A stretch of 64,000 nucleotides of DNA from Nageia nagi (lineage: Eukaryota; Pinophyta): assembly GCA_050084985.1 (NCBI GenBank), contig JBITNC010000001.1:67518001-67582000 (forward strand), read 5' to 3'. The notes beneath the pieces were generated by a model. The model saw nothing but the letters and a program-made list of their open reading frames with translations. It ran no database searches and was not told where the DNA came from. This document shows, piece by piece, positions 36,011 to 48,134 of the stretch. Position 1 is the stretch's first letter, and each line of letters opens with the position of its first letter. A program made the translations under genes and the position numbers.

Positions 36011-39000
36011 TTTGTCACATCATAATATGATTTATCATTATGTTCATTTATGGTGGTGTAAGAATAGGAAATAGAGGATAGATGTAAAGTCTTATTTTAG
36101 AAATATAATGGGGTAGCTAATAGTCCTTAATAAAAAAAATTAGGTATTAGAGTGTTACAAGAAACTTCTCGAAGAAAAAATTGGTGTAGCAATTAAGAAT
36201 TGTGTTAACATGAAAAGTGAATTAAGGCTTAGAATATGAGATAGCATTCAAAATTAAGCTAAAAGTAGTGTTCAAAAATATTATTAAAAAATATTTTATT
36301 AACAATTATATATAAGAGATACTAATTTTGGATATGAGCTCCTCTAGAAATTATATAGTATAATCAAGAAGATAACTATATAAAGGAAAGTATGGAAATC
36401 CAAAATTTGAAAAGAAAATTTCAAAAGGAGATATTTTCTAGTTTAAACATTTATATAGTTATTATTCTATAAAACATGGGATAAACTTATAAAAAGGATA
36501 TTTAAAGGTCATAATTATTCTATCCTAAGTAAGATATAAGAATCAATAGATTACCTTTTTGGGTAATATAAAATAAGTTGGGATGTTTGTTAATGGTTTA
36601 TGTGGAACCCTTTAAATACATATGATAATGAAGAAAGATACTTTAGAGTGGATCTAATAACTCAAACTAAAATTGAAAGAAAAAGTCATATAAGAGATAA
36701 TGGATATTAAACTAAAAATAATATATTAAAGTTTAGTTAGAATAAAATAAAATAAAATATTCTAATGAAAAAATATATCAATGAGTTGGATGTTAAAAAC
36801 AAAAGTAAATTTGTCCAACCATGTTAGGGGAGTTGGGGAAATAATGAGAATATTCCATGAGAGATCATGTTCAAATCTCTTCATCCCTACATGGTAGAAC
36901 ATATAAAAGGATTATTTGTTAATCATTTACCACATTTGGAAAGAAATGAAAGGCGAATGGAAGATATACATGATACTCGAAAGCATTACAAAGATGAGCA
37001 AAAAAATTTAAGATTTTAAAATAAAGCATATCACAAGATTCAATATTGCTACAATAGATTGAACTACAAATTTAAAAACTATAATTTATGATTTAGTTAA
37101 AATAATTCAACCCCCTTGGCTAAAAGCTAATAGAGCATTCACTAATTAATAAAGATTTGATAATTTGACATAAATATTATAGCAATATTTGATAGAAATA
37201 TAAAGAATGCTAACAATCCTTTGGATTTTAATCTAAAATTGGGGGTTATTTTTTATTTTCCTACAAATAGTTTTGAATTTTATTTTCTTATAACTCTACA
37301 TTTATGAATATATTATTATTTTTCTATCTAAGATGGATATGCCTTAAAATAATTCCTTGTTAGGAAAGTATAAAATGTTGGAATACCCAAGGATAAACCC
37401 TTTAATTAAAAAAAATGCTATAATAAAAATACCAAAATTCATTACAAAATAAATGTTAAAAATATCTTGGCAAGAGTCAAAAATTGAAGTTACTAGTTTT
37501 TATGTAAGAATAGTCAAATAATATTACTAATATTTTTCAATTATTTTTCTAATGCTAATGATAACTATACTAATTATGATTTTATAGTTGATAAAAATAT
37601 TTTTGAATATATTATAATAATATGAAAATTAGACATTAGTATTAATATCGAAATATTTTTAAAAATAAAATAAAAAAATTACTTCCTAGATATGTGGAAC
37701 CATATTTATAATAGGAGAGAGAAAAGCTTTAAGTTGAGAGAGTTTAGGAGATGAGCATCTCCACCCAATAATTCCATAAGTTTTAGGTCAAAATATTTTA
37801 CATTTTTATTATTCTTAATCTCTTTTGCAATGTAACTATATGTACAAATTTGTGTAGTATATATTGCATAATTTTCATGACAATGTAAACTCTTCTATAT
37901 TTGTTATCTCTACATGTCTTGATTACATTATCAAAAGTAGTAAAAGAGGGTCATTTAAAAAATCCTTTTATATGTTGAATAATATTCATGATAATATATA
38001 CAATCAAAAATATAATTATCTCTTTCAATGATAAACTTAAACTAATATTAGGTTAAAGCAAGCACTTACATACTATCATTCATAGTGAAATTAGGGCAAG
38101 TATATCAACACTCTTAGTTACAATGTATTTATAGAAAGCATATCCACACTATCATGGTGAAATTAAGTGAATTGTCTTACTTAAGGATAAATTTAATAAT
38201 ATTTACAAGCATTCTTAATATGAGTGTAACTTTTATATCTTTCAAATAAAATTTGTATCTTTTCTTATTAGATTTCTTCTAACTATAGTACTTAGCGATA
38301 TGAGATAATATTTTATTATGGCCTCTTTATTTCATTTATCAAATATAAGACCATTATTTTCATTCAATATTCTTTATTAACAAATTAAGGGAATAAATTA
38401 TTTTAGATAGAAGTACTTTTTTATCTTCTTTTAAAGAGTTAGTGTTATTTATCATGTATCAAATATCCCCAAAATTAATACTTTTCCATGCATTCAATTT
38501 TTAATTAACATATTTGAGTTTTTATGCTATTTTGAACATCTTAGATACTCATGTATCAATTCCATATAAGTAATTTAAATTTCCTTTTAGATATCTTTCA
38601 AGTGTTTAGGCCATATCAAAACAAAAAGGAGATGTACATTTTGAAATGATTTAAGAAGTAAATTAATTAGCCAATGATTTAATCGAAAGTTGTACAAAAT
38701 AGAGGCATCATAGTCTTTACCTTTAAGCTACTACAAGGAAGTGATAAATTTATCTAGTCTCTTGTTGATATTACCTTTTTTTAATTTGATTATTCCATAT
38801 GAAAACTTTGTTGGATGTGTGGAAATCTAATACATCCATGCTACAAAGTATCCTTATCATCTTACTTCTTTTGGCTAGGAGAGTGCTCTTAAAAGCAATC
38901 TTTATAATGATTTGTGTCTCTTATGGAAACTTATTCTAGCAACTCTTATGCCTTCCTAACATATACTTCTCTAATCTCCATTTAATTGACTATAAACATT

Positions 39001-41168
39001 GAGGAGAAAATATTTTTAGCTCTTCCTAATATTGTTCAATATTAAAATTTGCTAGTCCTTATTTGTTTGAACTTTCCCGAATTGAATATGTTATTAGTTC
39101 TATGGGATTTACAATCCTATTGAAATATGCATATGAAGTTATTTATCCTCCATAATCAATCTTGAATTTTAGTTGCATTCCTTTTAGGAATTTTTATTTC
39201 TTGGATCATCATTATATGTATATTCCAATCTTTCATATATATGAATGAAAATCTTTTCTTACTAAATGCATAAGGCTACATGAAAATCTTTTCTTACTAA
39301 CATTTCATGAAAATATCTTCATTTGTGAAATGATTTGTGAGTGGGTTTAACTTCAACACCCTTCCTACCTATAAAGTATTCATTAATTTGGCATGAACTT
39401 TGACCTATTTTCAACCCTATATCTGGATTTGTAATTTCCCTAAATTCTACCTTGTGTGAGATAAAAATATATTAATCATAATAAAATATTCCTATTGCCA
39501 TACCTTCCAAAAAATTACTAAAGATTTTATAATTAATAGCTTGCCTAGTTCTCACTTGTCATAATCTAATTAGATATTGAAAATATCAAAAGATTTTAGC
39601 TTCAAGTTTATTCTCAAACATTCAACTTCTTAATAAACTCTTCCTCTATTACATAAAATCCATGTCACCCTTTGAATCCTTGTAAATTGCATATATGAGT
39701 ATCTTTCTCTTCTTGTTCTTTGAGTTGATCTTAAACTCTTACTCTTTTGTCAAACCTTAAAGATCCCTTTAGAAGGATGAAAAAATATCAAAACTATTTT
39801 TTTATCTTAAGCTTCTTGAGACTTGACATGTTTGTTCATCTTCCTCTTAATAGATCATCTTTTCAAATCCATTCTAATAAATTTAGAATGAAGAGACCTT
39901 ACAATCTATTTCCATGTTCCATATTCATGATGGAGATTGCATTTGAGAGGGAACCTCTCATGATGTACTTGTTGATCTATTTGAAATCCTCTATCTAAAG
40001 AAAGATTGAAATGGAAAATTATATGTTTACATATATTTGACATAAATATGGATGGCCATATCTTTAAACAGATCGTCAATCTTGATAAACTTTTCCAATA
40101 AATGATCTATTTACTCAAAAATATAAGGATCCCATAACTCTAGAGGGAGATTGTATAACTTTATTAAAATGCATCGCTAATCATTTTTTTCAATTTGGAA
40201 TGAAGCTTGTGGATTAAGGTCTTACAAATAGCTTTGAATTGTCTATCCACCATAATCCTTTAGCTACTTGATCCTTGTCATCTAGATGGAAAAATAATAA
40301 ACAAAAAGAAATTAAACAACAAGCATAAGAAAATCTTATCTTGAAAGTCCTAAATGATTGAGATTTATATCTTTAAAAATCTTCAAGTTGACTAAATTTC
40401 TAACAATATACTTGTCAACATATGATATCTAAGATACCATACTCTTGCGTGCAACTTCATACTATTTAAGAGCTGATCTCTTTAAACATTTCATAAAACT
40501 TAAATTTCTTAAAATACAAAAATTTAAAAATTATAATTCTTACCACCATATACAAATAAAAGACAACTATTTCTATTCACAATATCACAATCTTCCTTTA
40601 ATCTAAAATTTTCTCCCATACTAATCTTTAGATCCTACTTTTTACTCTCTAAAAACCTAATTGATATCCTTCTATTAGTCTCCTCTTCTTAATGCCCATC
40701 CTCTATTAGTATTTATCATTCTAAACCTTGTTCTTATTTTTTGAGATCTAAGTTTTAATACCATATTTAGTTTTTGCTGGTCCAAACATGATTAGTTAAT
40801 TAGCTTACCACTCTGTCGGTGAAGTCGGAGATTTCAAGAACTTTGCGGGATTCTGAACTCCTACAGAGAAAAAAAAAAAACTCTAGTCTAAAAATATTTG
40901 CAGGTATATAAATCGTTTTCAATTTTATAACATGTATAGTAATTGGAATTAGCTAATATCTGAACTTAAATGTTTGAAGAAGCTTTGTAAAATTGAATTC
41001 TCAGGTTGTTTTTCTGCTCGGCATAAAGTGGTTTCTTTTGGATTTATTTTTTTTCCTGGCTTTTGAATCCTGTATACATTACTGCAATAGTTTTTATAGT
41101 ATTATCCCTTCAATTATTAGCTTACAACTATGGAGAGTGATTTTTGTGTAGTTTGTAAGAGAGTAGAG

Positions 41169-41723
41169 ATGGCAGCAGCAGCAAAACCAGATCTAAGAAA
41201 GCCACTGTTTACAAAAGTGGATCAGTTACGTCCAGGCACCTCTGGTCATACATTTACAGTCAAGGTGTTGAGTTCAAACATGGTTATGCAGAAGGGAAGA
41301 CAAGAGAGCTCTCAAATGAAAATTGCTGAATGCTTGGTTGCAGATGACACTGGAGTTATCATTTTTACTGCCAGGAATGATCAAGGTTTGTTTACTTTTT
41401 GCCCAGGTTTCTATACTCCACGTTTGAATGGCTATGGCTTCCAAGCCTCACTTTTACTTTCTAATGCATGGAAGATTAAAATAGACATTCGAGATTGAGT
41501 GGATTTCAATTGCATGCATGGTTGGTGTTTCAGTTGAGTTAATGAAGCCTGGCACAACTGTAACCATTCGCAATGCAAAGATTGACATGTTCAAGTCTTC
41601 AATGAGGTTGGCTGTTGACAATGGGGAAGGGTGGAAATAACAGCACCAACAGACATTCAAGCTAAAGAGGATAACAATCTATCACTTGTTGAGTATGAAT
41701 TGGTGAATGCTGATCACGAATGA
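41169..41723 (+). pseudogene. OB-fold nucleic-acid-binding protein (At4g28440-like), frameshifted
   Basis: Homologous to the small plant OB-fold family typified by At4g28440, related to single-strand-binding SOSS-B/RPA-type proteins. Exon 1 (41169-41385) encodes MAAAAKPDLRKP, KVDQLRPGTSGHTFTVKV and 'AECLVADDTGVIIFTARNDQ'. A 148-bp GT-AG intron (41386-41533, phase 1) follows. Exon 2 (41534-41723) encodes VELMKPGTTVTIRNAKIDMF and, after a frame change near 41619-41622, EDNNLSLVEYELVNADHE and a stop. One missing base there brings in TAA at 41638 and would remove about the last 30 residues. An in-frame ATG at 41130 exists, but 41169 fits the family start. The conserved intron rules out a processed copy. 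A sequencing error is possible. Confidence 0.85.
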
Positions 41724-44700
41724 ACTTCATCACCAACTAGGGCATGGATGATTTTGGTGAGCCAGAAATTGAATTAAGTAGAACTTTAGCTGGGATCTGG
41801 GAGGTTAATGTAGAGTTGAGGAAACATATTTAGACAAGGTGGTTTGTAGTTTGATGGTAGGTTGTGCAAAGGTTTCAACTTCAGCTTGTTGGTTGATGAT
41901 CGTGCTAAATTTTCTTTAACTGCTTGAATCATTTTGTTTCCTTCTGTTATCATTTTTAAATTTTGTAGGAAATGAACCTTTCTGAGTTAACTCTTTGGTT
42001 TTAGTTGTATGATTTCCATCTTTGGCAAGAAATCCAGCATTGAGCTCAATCTAGTGTGACATCTTGTAGTATCGCTCTCAGCTATACAAAGCGACCCCCT
42101 TCAGCATGATCATCCATTTGCCTCATCTCGAAAGCATGATCATACTTTATATATCAAAATCTTAAAGATACGATGATAGATACGATTATGAATCTTTATT
42201 AGTTCTATTATAAGAATACAAAATAATACAATTTGTATGAATATAATTAAGATTATGATCTTATTAATTTTATTTAGAATTTCAGATTTTGGTTTTTAAC
42301 CAATTTTATTTTATTAGTCTATATCTTATAAATCAAAATGATAATATAATTTAATCATTATTTATAATAAAATAATGTTATTAAAAAAATTTATATGAAT
42401 ATATTTAAATCATTATGAAATGGAAAAACAGTGAATTAATTCTTTTGACATATAATGAGCAGTTTATAACAGCAATGTATGTTCGAAGGTTTGAAAAATA
42501 TATTTCAAATGTAATTTAAATAATAAATTTTGGTTTTTGTATTCCAAATATTATATTATTATTATAAATTAATAATATTGTTTAGATGTAATTTTTATAT
42601 TTATTTATAATAATAGTATTAATATCATTGTTTGAATTATTGTTTTATATTAATATTATTATTACTATATTTATTTATGATGACATTAAATATTATTATT
42701 TGGGATTTTTTTAATAAGTTATAAATTTATGCAGAATATATTGATATTTCATTATTCATTTGAGAGTTTTCAGCTTTTGCTTTTCAGCTTTTCTACATAT
42801 GTTTGATAATATTTAATATTGTTTAAGATATTCATCATGAATTCAATTATTTTACTATATTATTTTTCGAGATATCCTTAACTTTATTATTATCTTATTG
42901 AATAGGTATAGATTTAAATTGTAATAATAATACAATAAAAAATATATATTATAGATTTATAATTTTAAGTTTGATTTTATCAATGTGATTTTAAATTTAA
43001 TGTAAATATTAAAGTATTTTTAATTTTTATAATAAAGAAATTTTTGTTTTGTATAAGAAATGCATAAAATATGATGTTATTGGGTATTGTTATTTGTAAC
43101 ATCTCTCAAGAATTAAAAAATACTAATAATAAATTTAAATCGTAAGATCATGAAAGATTGAATCACATATTATAAAACGTATTTATTGAAGTTGTAAATT
43201 TATTTTGAAATAGGATATTACCCTTATGACTTTTAAGATGTTTAAACTTAAAAATGTACATTTTGCAATAACTTTGTGATTATTAAAAAAATTAAGAATA
43301 AAAGAAATATTTGTGATAAATATAAATTATTGTGAATATGAAAATTTAAAAATTAATATTTATGATACAATTGTATTATTGCACACATTTATGATAAAAT
43401 TATGATAGATTTTAGAGATATACATAATAATATAATATTAAGTAAAGTAATTGAAATATTTTGAATTATTTAATTATGTTAGAGAATTGGAGAAAAGGGG
43501 AAGTTGAAAATTCTCAAGTGGAAAAAAAGAGACCTCAGGTTCAAAATTTTCTCTCCTCCAAACACATAATCTAATTCCAAAGTTAATTCTCCACAAGGGA
43601 CAATTTAAGGACAAAAAAAATGAATTAATGATAATATAAAAAAATAAAAGAAAATTGTTTACTATAAAAATATCATCAATTCAAAACTTGATTATATTCT
43701 ATTTTAATAAGATATATCAATTTAAAAAATCATTTATAATTGTAAAATTAAGAACTAATTCATATGAACCATAGGTAGATGGATAATACCTAAAACACCA
43801 TGAGATAAAATAATTTGTAAGTTTTGTAATTACATATTGATCTATGAATTCAAACCAAAGTATATTTATAATTACATAATATATATTTATCTTTGAACAA
43901 ACTTTGATAGATCCTACAAACTATTAGTTTAAAGTTACGTTAAAAGATATAATTTATATATATCCATAGTCCTTAGTTCTCATTCGTTTGTACTTTTTTA
44001 TAAGGAAAAAAGTATACAGTGTCTATAATCCAAGCTATTAAAGATGATGAAGCATAGAAGGTACTTCCTAGGCATTGGAAGGTTTTCGATTTATCCTCCC
44101 TTTTGATAGCTTTGATGTTAATTAAAATTTTTGGCTCATTTGTTATTAGAATCATATAGAGTGCTTGGAAGCAACTCAAACCTTGGTTGATATAGAGGTG
44201 AAAGTTTTAGAAAAGGCATTCATTAAACAATTTGAACATCTAATGGTCCTCTATTTTCAATTACCAAAAAATCATCTTGTGCTTGTGTAATGATTCCATG
44301 CTCATAAATTATATAGGAAAGCCATTGCCACAACCATGAATTTTTTTCTAACAGACCAAGGATTGGATACCGTGTGAAGAGTTTTAGACTAAATTTAGGT
44401 TGAATAGTTCATATTCAGTCTGAGACACTTATGATACTAACATTGCTTGTACACCTTCCTCAGCACTTCATAAGCTGAGTGTTAGGTCATACAAACCCTA
44501 GTGATCTTATTAGAGCTTGTATATTGATACCTCCTTTCTTAAGTATAAATTTAGCTAGGGTTACTCTTGGCTTTCATCCCATTTACCTATGGTTCCAAAT
44601 CTTAGGTAAGAAATGGGACCTTGTTTCCACTAGAATCATATGATGAACTAAATTTGAAATAGCATGGGCTTCTTAAATTAAACCTAAAAAATCTTGTTTT

Positions 44701-44744
44701 TCTCTTAGAGTTAGTCATCTCAAAGAATCACTATGGGTAACAAG
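41724..44744. other. AT-rich intergenic region
   Basis: 41724-42050 is probably 3' untranslated sequence of the OB-fold gene. 42130-43950 is extremely AT-rich with no gene. 43970-44744 has a more even composition but only short unrecognised frames. Confidence 0.55.
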
Positions 44745-44967
44745 TGTTAGAATTTGTAATGAAATATTGTGAATATCTAAACTCCTTGTAAATTCAATTA
44801 ATCACTTAAAGGATATGTAGATACCTTAAGGGATTAATTGAATTCTTTATTATGTAGACTTTGACTTTACCAAGTGGTTAGTTGGTAGGTTAAAGTTAGG
44901 TGATACATTTATTGTAACCCTAACCTTACCCTTGGGTTAAAGGGAGGTTAGGGAGGTGCTCTCAAGC

Positions 44968-44975
44968 TATAAATA
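44968..44975 (+). promoter_or_regulatory. TATA box of element B 5' LTR
   Basis: CTATAAATAGAGGG is conserved in position and sequence in the LTRs of A, C and G. Transcription would begin roughly 25-35 bases downstream, near 45000, placing the LTR hairpin in the RNA. Confidence 0.75.
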
Positions 44976-45093
44976 GAGGGCCTCTCCTCTTGTAACATAA
45001 CTAAGTTTTTGGAGTAAGATTACTCTACTAGTTGTGTAGGAGAGGAAGAGAATAGTTGTAAGAGGGGCATACTTGAGAATTGAGATACTAGTT

Positions 45094-45124
45094 GTGGATG
45101 TACTCCCAAGGAGGGAGGAACCAC
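45094..45124 (+). promoter_or_regulatory. Conserved LTR hairpin
   Basis: GTGG, ATGTA, CTCCC, a 5-base loop, GGGAG, GAA, CCAC forms a two-part stem. Equivalents lie at 184-212 and 6977-7005 (A), 12670-12698 and 16433-16461 (C, minus), 10891-10919 (D, minus), 28349-28379 and 32478-32509 (G, minus) and 53199-53229 (B 3' LTR). The inner stem stays pairable although its bases change (CTCC/GGAG in C, CTCT/AGAG in G). Confidence 0.7.
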
Positions 45125-45227
45125 ATTACACTTGTGTTATCTTGTGAGAATGGTGTTATGTTGTATGATTGAGTTTCCTAGTCTTGGTCCTTGAGGATTA
45201 GTTTAGATCTAGCCTAAATCCTTCAAT

Positions 45228-45239
45228 TGGTATCAGAGC
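45228..45239 (+). other. Primer binding site of element B
   Basis: TGGTATCAGAGC, two bases after the 5' LTR, complementary to the 3' end of initiator tRNA-Met, the usual primer of plant Ty1/copia elements. Confidence 0.95.
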
Positions 45240-45322
45240 TTGGTGTGGAAGCTCTTCTTCTTGGTGTGGAAGCTCTTCTTCTTGGTGTAGAAGCTCTTTT
45301 TGGTGTGGAAGCTCTTCTTCCT
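45240..45322 (+). repeat. Four tandem copies of a 20-24-bp unit after the primer site
   Basis: TTGGTGTGGAAGCTCTTCTT repeats four times (the third copy with TGTAG, the fourth shortened in front). The first unit overlaps the end of the primer site. Not seen in A. Confidence 0.9.
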
Positions 45323-45813
45323 TCAATTTTAAGGTCTTGGTGAGGTAAATTCCAAGAGAAGGTATAAATTCCTCTGGTTATTTTATGGATTATTACATGA
45401 TGCTACTAACACATTACTTGCTATGTGTTAGTCCTTTTAAATTATGATTAACAAGTTGCAATTTTTTTTCTAATCCTCTATGTTACTTGCAATTTTTAAA
45501 TTGCTATAATTCTTTTAAAAAGGGTTAGTATACAAAAATTGTATTGTTTTTACATATTATATTGGAATTAAATGTATGTGTTGGTTCAATTTATCTCAAC
45601 ATTTGCTTAAATACCAATATATGATGAAAATTGCAATATATACTAACATTCTTTATGTTATTACTATTTGCTTAAAAATAGTAATATATTATTGTGAAAT
45701 TTCTCATATATATACTACCATTTTTTATGTTAGTGGTATTTTTTTATTGATGAGACATGAACATTTACAAAAATGAGAGGAGGATAATTTTTCTACTACA
45801 ACATTTCAAAGGC

Positions 45814-45819
<6 letters not shown>
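45323..45819 (+). other. Leader of element B, first part
   Basis: AT-rich and non-coding, with patches resembling A's leader (AATTGCTAT-, TTTGCTTA-type blocks). One short plus frame (45576-45776) has no motif. Confidence 0.55.
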
Positions 45820-45860
<41 letters not shown>

Positions 45861-45929
45861 ATTATTTAATATATATATATTTTTATTTATTTAAATTTGT
45901 TAAATATATATATATATATATATATATAT
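45820..45929. repeat. Interrupted (TA)n microsatellite
   Basis: Three runs of TA dinucleotides separated by short AT-rich spacers. It marks the left edge of the non-family block of B's leader. Confidence 0.95.
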
Positions 45930-46600
45930 TAGGATGGCCATTAGTGAGGGAACCTTAACTTAAAAGAAATCCTCCACACACGCGAATTGTTTGACAAAAT
46001 GCCTCATCAAAGAGACAGACTTTCATGGCCAATGGTCGCAGAATATGCACCAAACGGATAGTTGAACGCGTCCGTGACTTGTTTCACATGATGCATATTG
46101 CAGACCGAACACCTTCCCCGCAGCCTCCTCCCTCACCAGTCTCATTCCATGTCTTGATCGTAGGATATGCACAAAACGGCTCCTACAAATTGTTTGCCAA
46201 GATGCATGGTGTAGACAACGATTTATGGACTCCACTGCTCGCAGGATATGCCCAAAATAGATACGTTGAAAGGCTCCCTGAATTGTTTCAACGATGCATG
46301 CTACAGACAGAGTTCTCTAGCCTCCAATAATCGCAGGATATCCACAAACGGCACGTTGTAAGGGTCCTGCATGATGCAGATCGCGTCTCATGGACTGCAA
46401 TGATCGTAGATATGCACCAAACAGGCTACGTTGAAACGATCCACGAAATGTTTGATGCGAGCACGATGCAGACAACATTTCATGGACTGCAATGATCGCA
46501 GGCTACGTAACAACGTTTCATGGACTTCACTGATCGCAAGATATGCCCCGAACATGCTTAGCCCAGACACAGACCTCCCACACAGAAATCATCGCTACAG
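45930..46600 (+). pseudogene. Pentatricopeptide-repeat gene relic inside element B
   Basis: GC content rises sharply compared with the element. The plus strand repeats a decayed PPR core: ELFDKMPHQRDRLSW then VAEYAPNG, FHVLIVGYAQNG, WTPLLAGYAQNRYVERLPEL, and further weak copies. The DNA form of I-x-G-Y-A-x-N-G (ATCGCAGGATATGC-like) begins near 46035, 46157, 46237, 46332, 46403, 46494 and 46532, seven traces at irregular spacing of 38-122 bases. Frames change between traces, so it cannot make a PPR protein. A's leader has no counterpart. It is likely host DNA carried by the element. Confidence 0.8.
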
Positions 46601-46890
46601 TTTTTAGCAAAGACGTTTGGTGCTGCTGTGGTCTCCCTTGAGCATAGGTATTATGGAAAGAGCTCCCCTTTCCAAGGATAGAGCAACACATTGTAAAATT
46701 GCACTACAAGAAGACCTGCAGTCGCGACCTCTGGGTGGTCAACCACCGTCTGGCCGCCCCACGCGACCTCCACCGCCCTACGTGGCCTCCTCCTCGCCGA
46801 CTTTGGCCCCTGCCACCCCTGCCCAGCCTCTTAACCTCCACGAGGCTCACACATGGCCCTTCAAATTTTTTTTTTCAACCATAGTTGTTG
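46601..46890 (+). other. GC-rich block of unknown origin in element B
   Basis: The most GC-rich stretch in the window. A 93-codon open frame (46617-46898) is Pro-rich (RPTRPPPPYV) and probably accidental. CACTACAAGAAG at 46702 resembles CACTA-transposon termini, but no partner end was found. Possibly part of the captured segment. Confidence 0.5.
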
Positions 46891-48134
46891 AGCCTTAATT
46901 CTTTTTACCAACTATGCAGGGATTTGATTTTTTCTTTAAAGTCTAGGTCTAAATTACCTTTTAAGGGCTTTTACCTAAGTCCTTTTTTAAGTATTTCCTA
47001 TTTCCTAAACTACTATGCTATTTTTAAGTCAACAAAGGCAATATTTACTTAAAATGCATATTTCACAGAATTGTTTTAGGGATAACACCTTAAGTGAAAA
47101 GTAGGGAGGAACCATACTTAAACGAAATTTTTAGCATCCAAGTTTTTAGAACTTTAAGTAAAAAAGGGGGAATGTGTATAATTTTTTTTACTTAAATCTT
47201 TATCTAGATGCATTTGCATGCTAAATTTAAAATGCATGCTTCTTAACCTTGTTAAGAATAAAGCATGCTTAGTACTTAAAATTTTAAGTTAAATAATGCA
47301 TGATGCATGTTTATTACTTAATTTTAAGTCATGGAATAATGCATGTTTAAGTTATGGATTAATGCTAAGTAGGACTTAGCCTTTGTAAAATTCATTATTT
47401 TTGAACTTGAGCAAAAATATGAAAAATGTAAAAGTCCTTTAGGGGTTAGTACAAAACCCATTGGACTCTTAAGGTTTCAAGTTTAGTGGATGAAGTATTT
47501 TTACTTTACTTTATATTTTTGCACAATTGCTTTATACTTGCAATACGCAAAATATTGAAAGTAACCCCTAAAATGAACACATCCGCACGTATTCTTCCAC
47601 AACATGACTTGTTTGGGGAGCCATGAGGTGAGGACAGGGCAGACTAGAGCCTTTTTAGTCCGAAGACCTAAGTGGTGGTAAGTCCGTCTTAATTGCCCCT
47701 AAGACCTCTGTTGGATTGGACATAACTCTATTAGGTGGACAGGCATGTGTGTAGTGATACCACATGTCCGCACGTCCATTCAGGGATTATCCTGATAACC
47801 TAGGAGAAAAACTGAAAACCTTAAAAAGATAATTAAAATGGCTGGTCCAAGATACGTCGGATCCTTGGAAAATAGTTAGTACTTCTCTTGTGAGAGTATA
47901 TTACTGACCAAGGTGAACTGGTTGAGGACTAGTAGTACCTGGGCTCCACCTTGCGGGCATCCAGGTGAAGGCCTAATTCTATACAAGAAAACAACCTCAA
48001 CTTTATCCTTCTACGGATCGTGGGTTATAAGTTTGCACATGTGGGACATGTTTACTTATTAGATGTTTTATATGTATAGATGGAAAATTGTAAAAGTTTG
48101 CATTCTTATTGCATATTTACTTTTTTTTGTAGCA
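46891..48134 (+). other. Leader of element B, family part
   Basis: Aligns to about 690-2004 in A: purine blocks such as AAAAAAGGGGGAATG (47160), repeated TGCATGC motifs (47200-47360), the 'CCATTGGACTCTTAAGG' block (47458) and the GGGGAGCCATGAGGTGAGGA block (47615). No open frame. Confidence 0.8.

Larger units (their letters stand above)
33766..41168. other. Long AT-rich intergenic region
   Basis: About 7.4 kb with no gene I can support. Short open frames (for example 39747-39998) have no recognised motif. A possible small inverted-repeat element and a short repeat cluster inside it are listed separately. From about 40800 the composition becomes less AT-biased, probably promoter and 5' untranslated sequence of the OB-fold gene. 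Confidence 0.55.
44745..45225 (+). repeat. 5' LTR of element B (481 bp)
   Basis: Differs from the 3' LTR by an extra A in CTTGTAAATTC and at three single bases (GGGAGG/GAGAGG, GGCCTC/GGCATC, TTGGAG/TTGAAG). Contains TATAAATA at 44968-44975. Confidence 0.97.

Noticed and set aside
39747-39998. 83-codon plus-strand frame
   Set aside because: No recognised motif. I considered a LINE ORF1 (DUF4283-like) relic on the opposite strand, but the similarity was too weak.
43973-44179. 68-codon minus-strand frame
   Set aside because: No domain, and AT-rich context.
45820-45929. Origin of replication or matrix attachment signal
   Set aside because: A plain TA microsatellite; no further evidence.
46025-46330. 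101-codon plus frame as a functional PPR gene
   Set aside because: PPR traces change frame and spacing, and the frame covers only part of them; it is a relic.
46617-46898. Pro-rich 93-codon frame as a real protein
   Set aside because: Pro and Arg content follows from local GC-richness; an overlapping frame is equally open.
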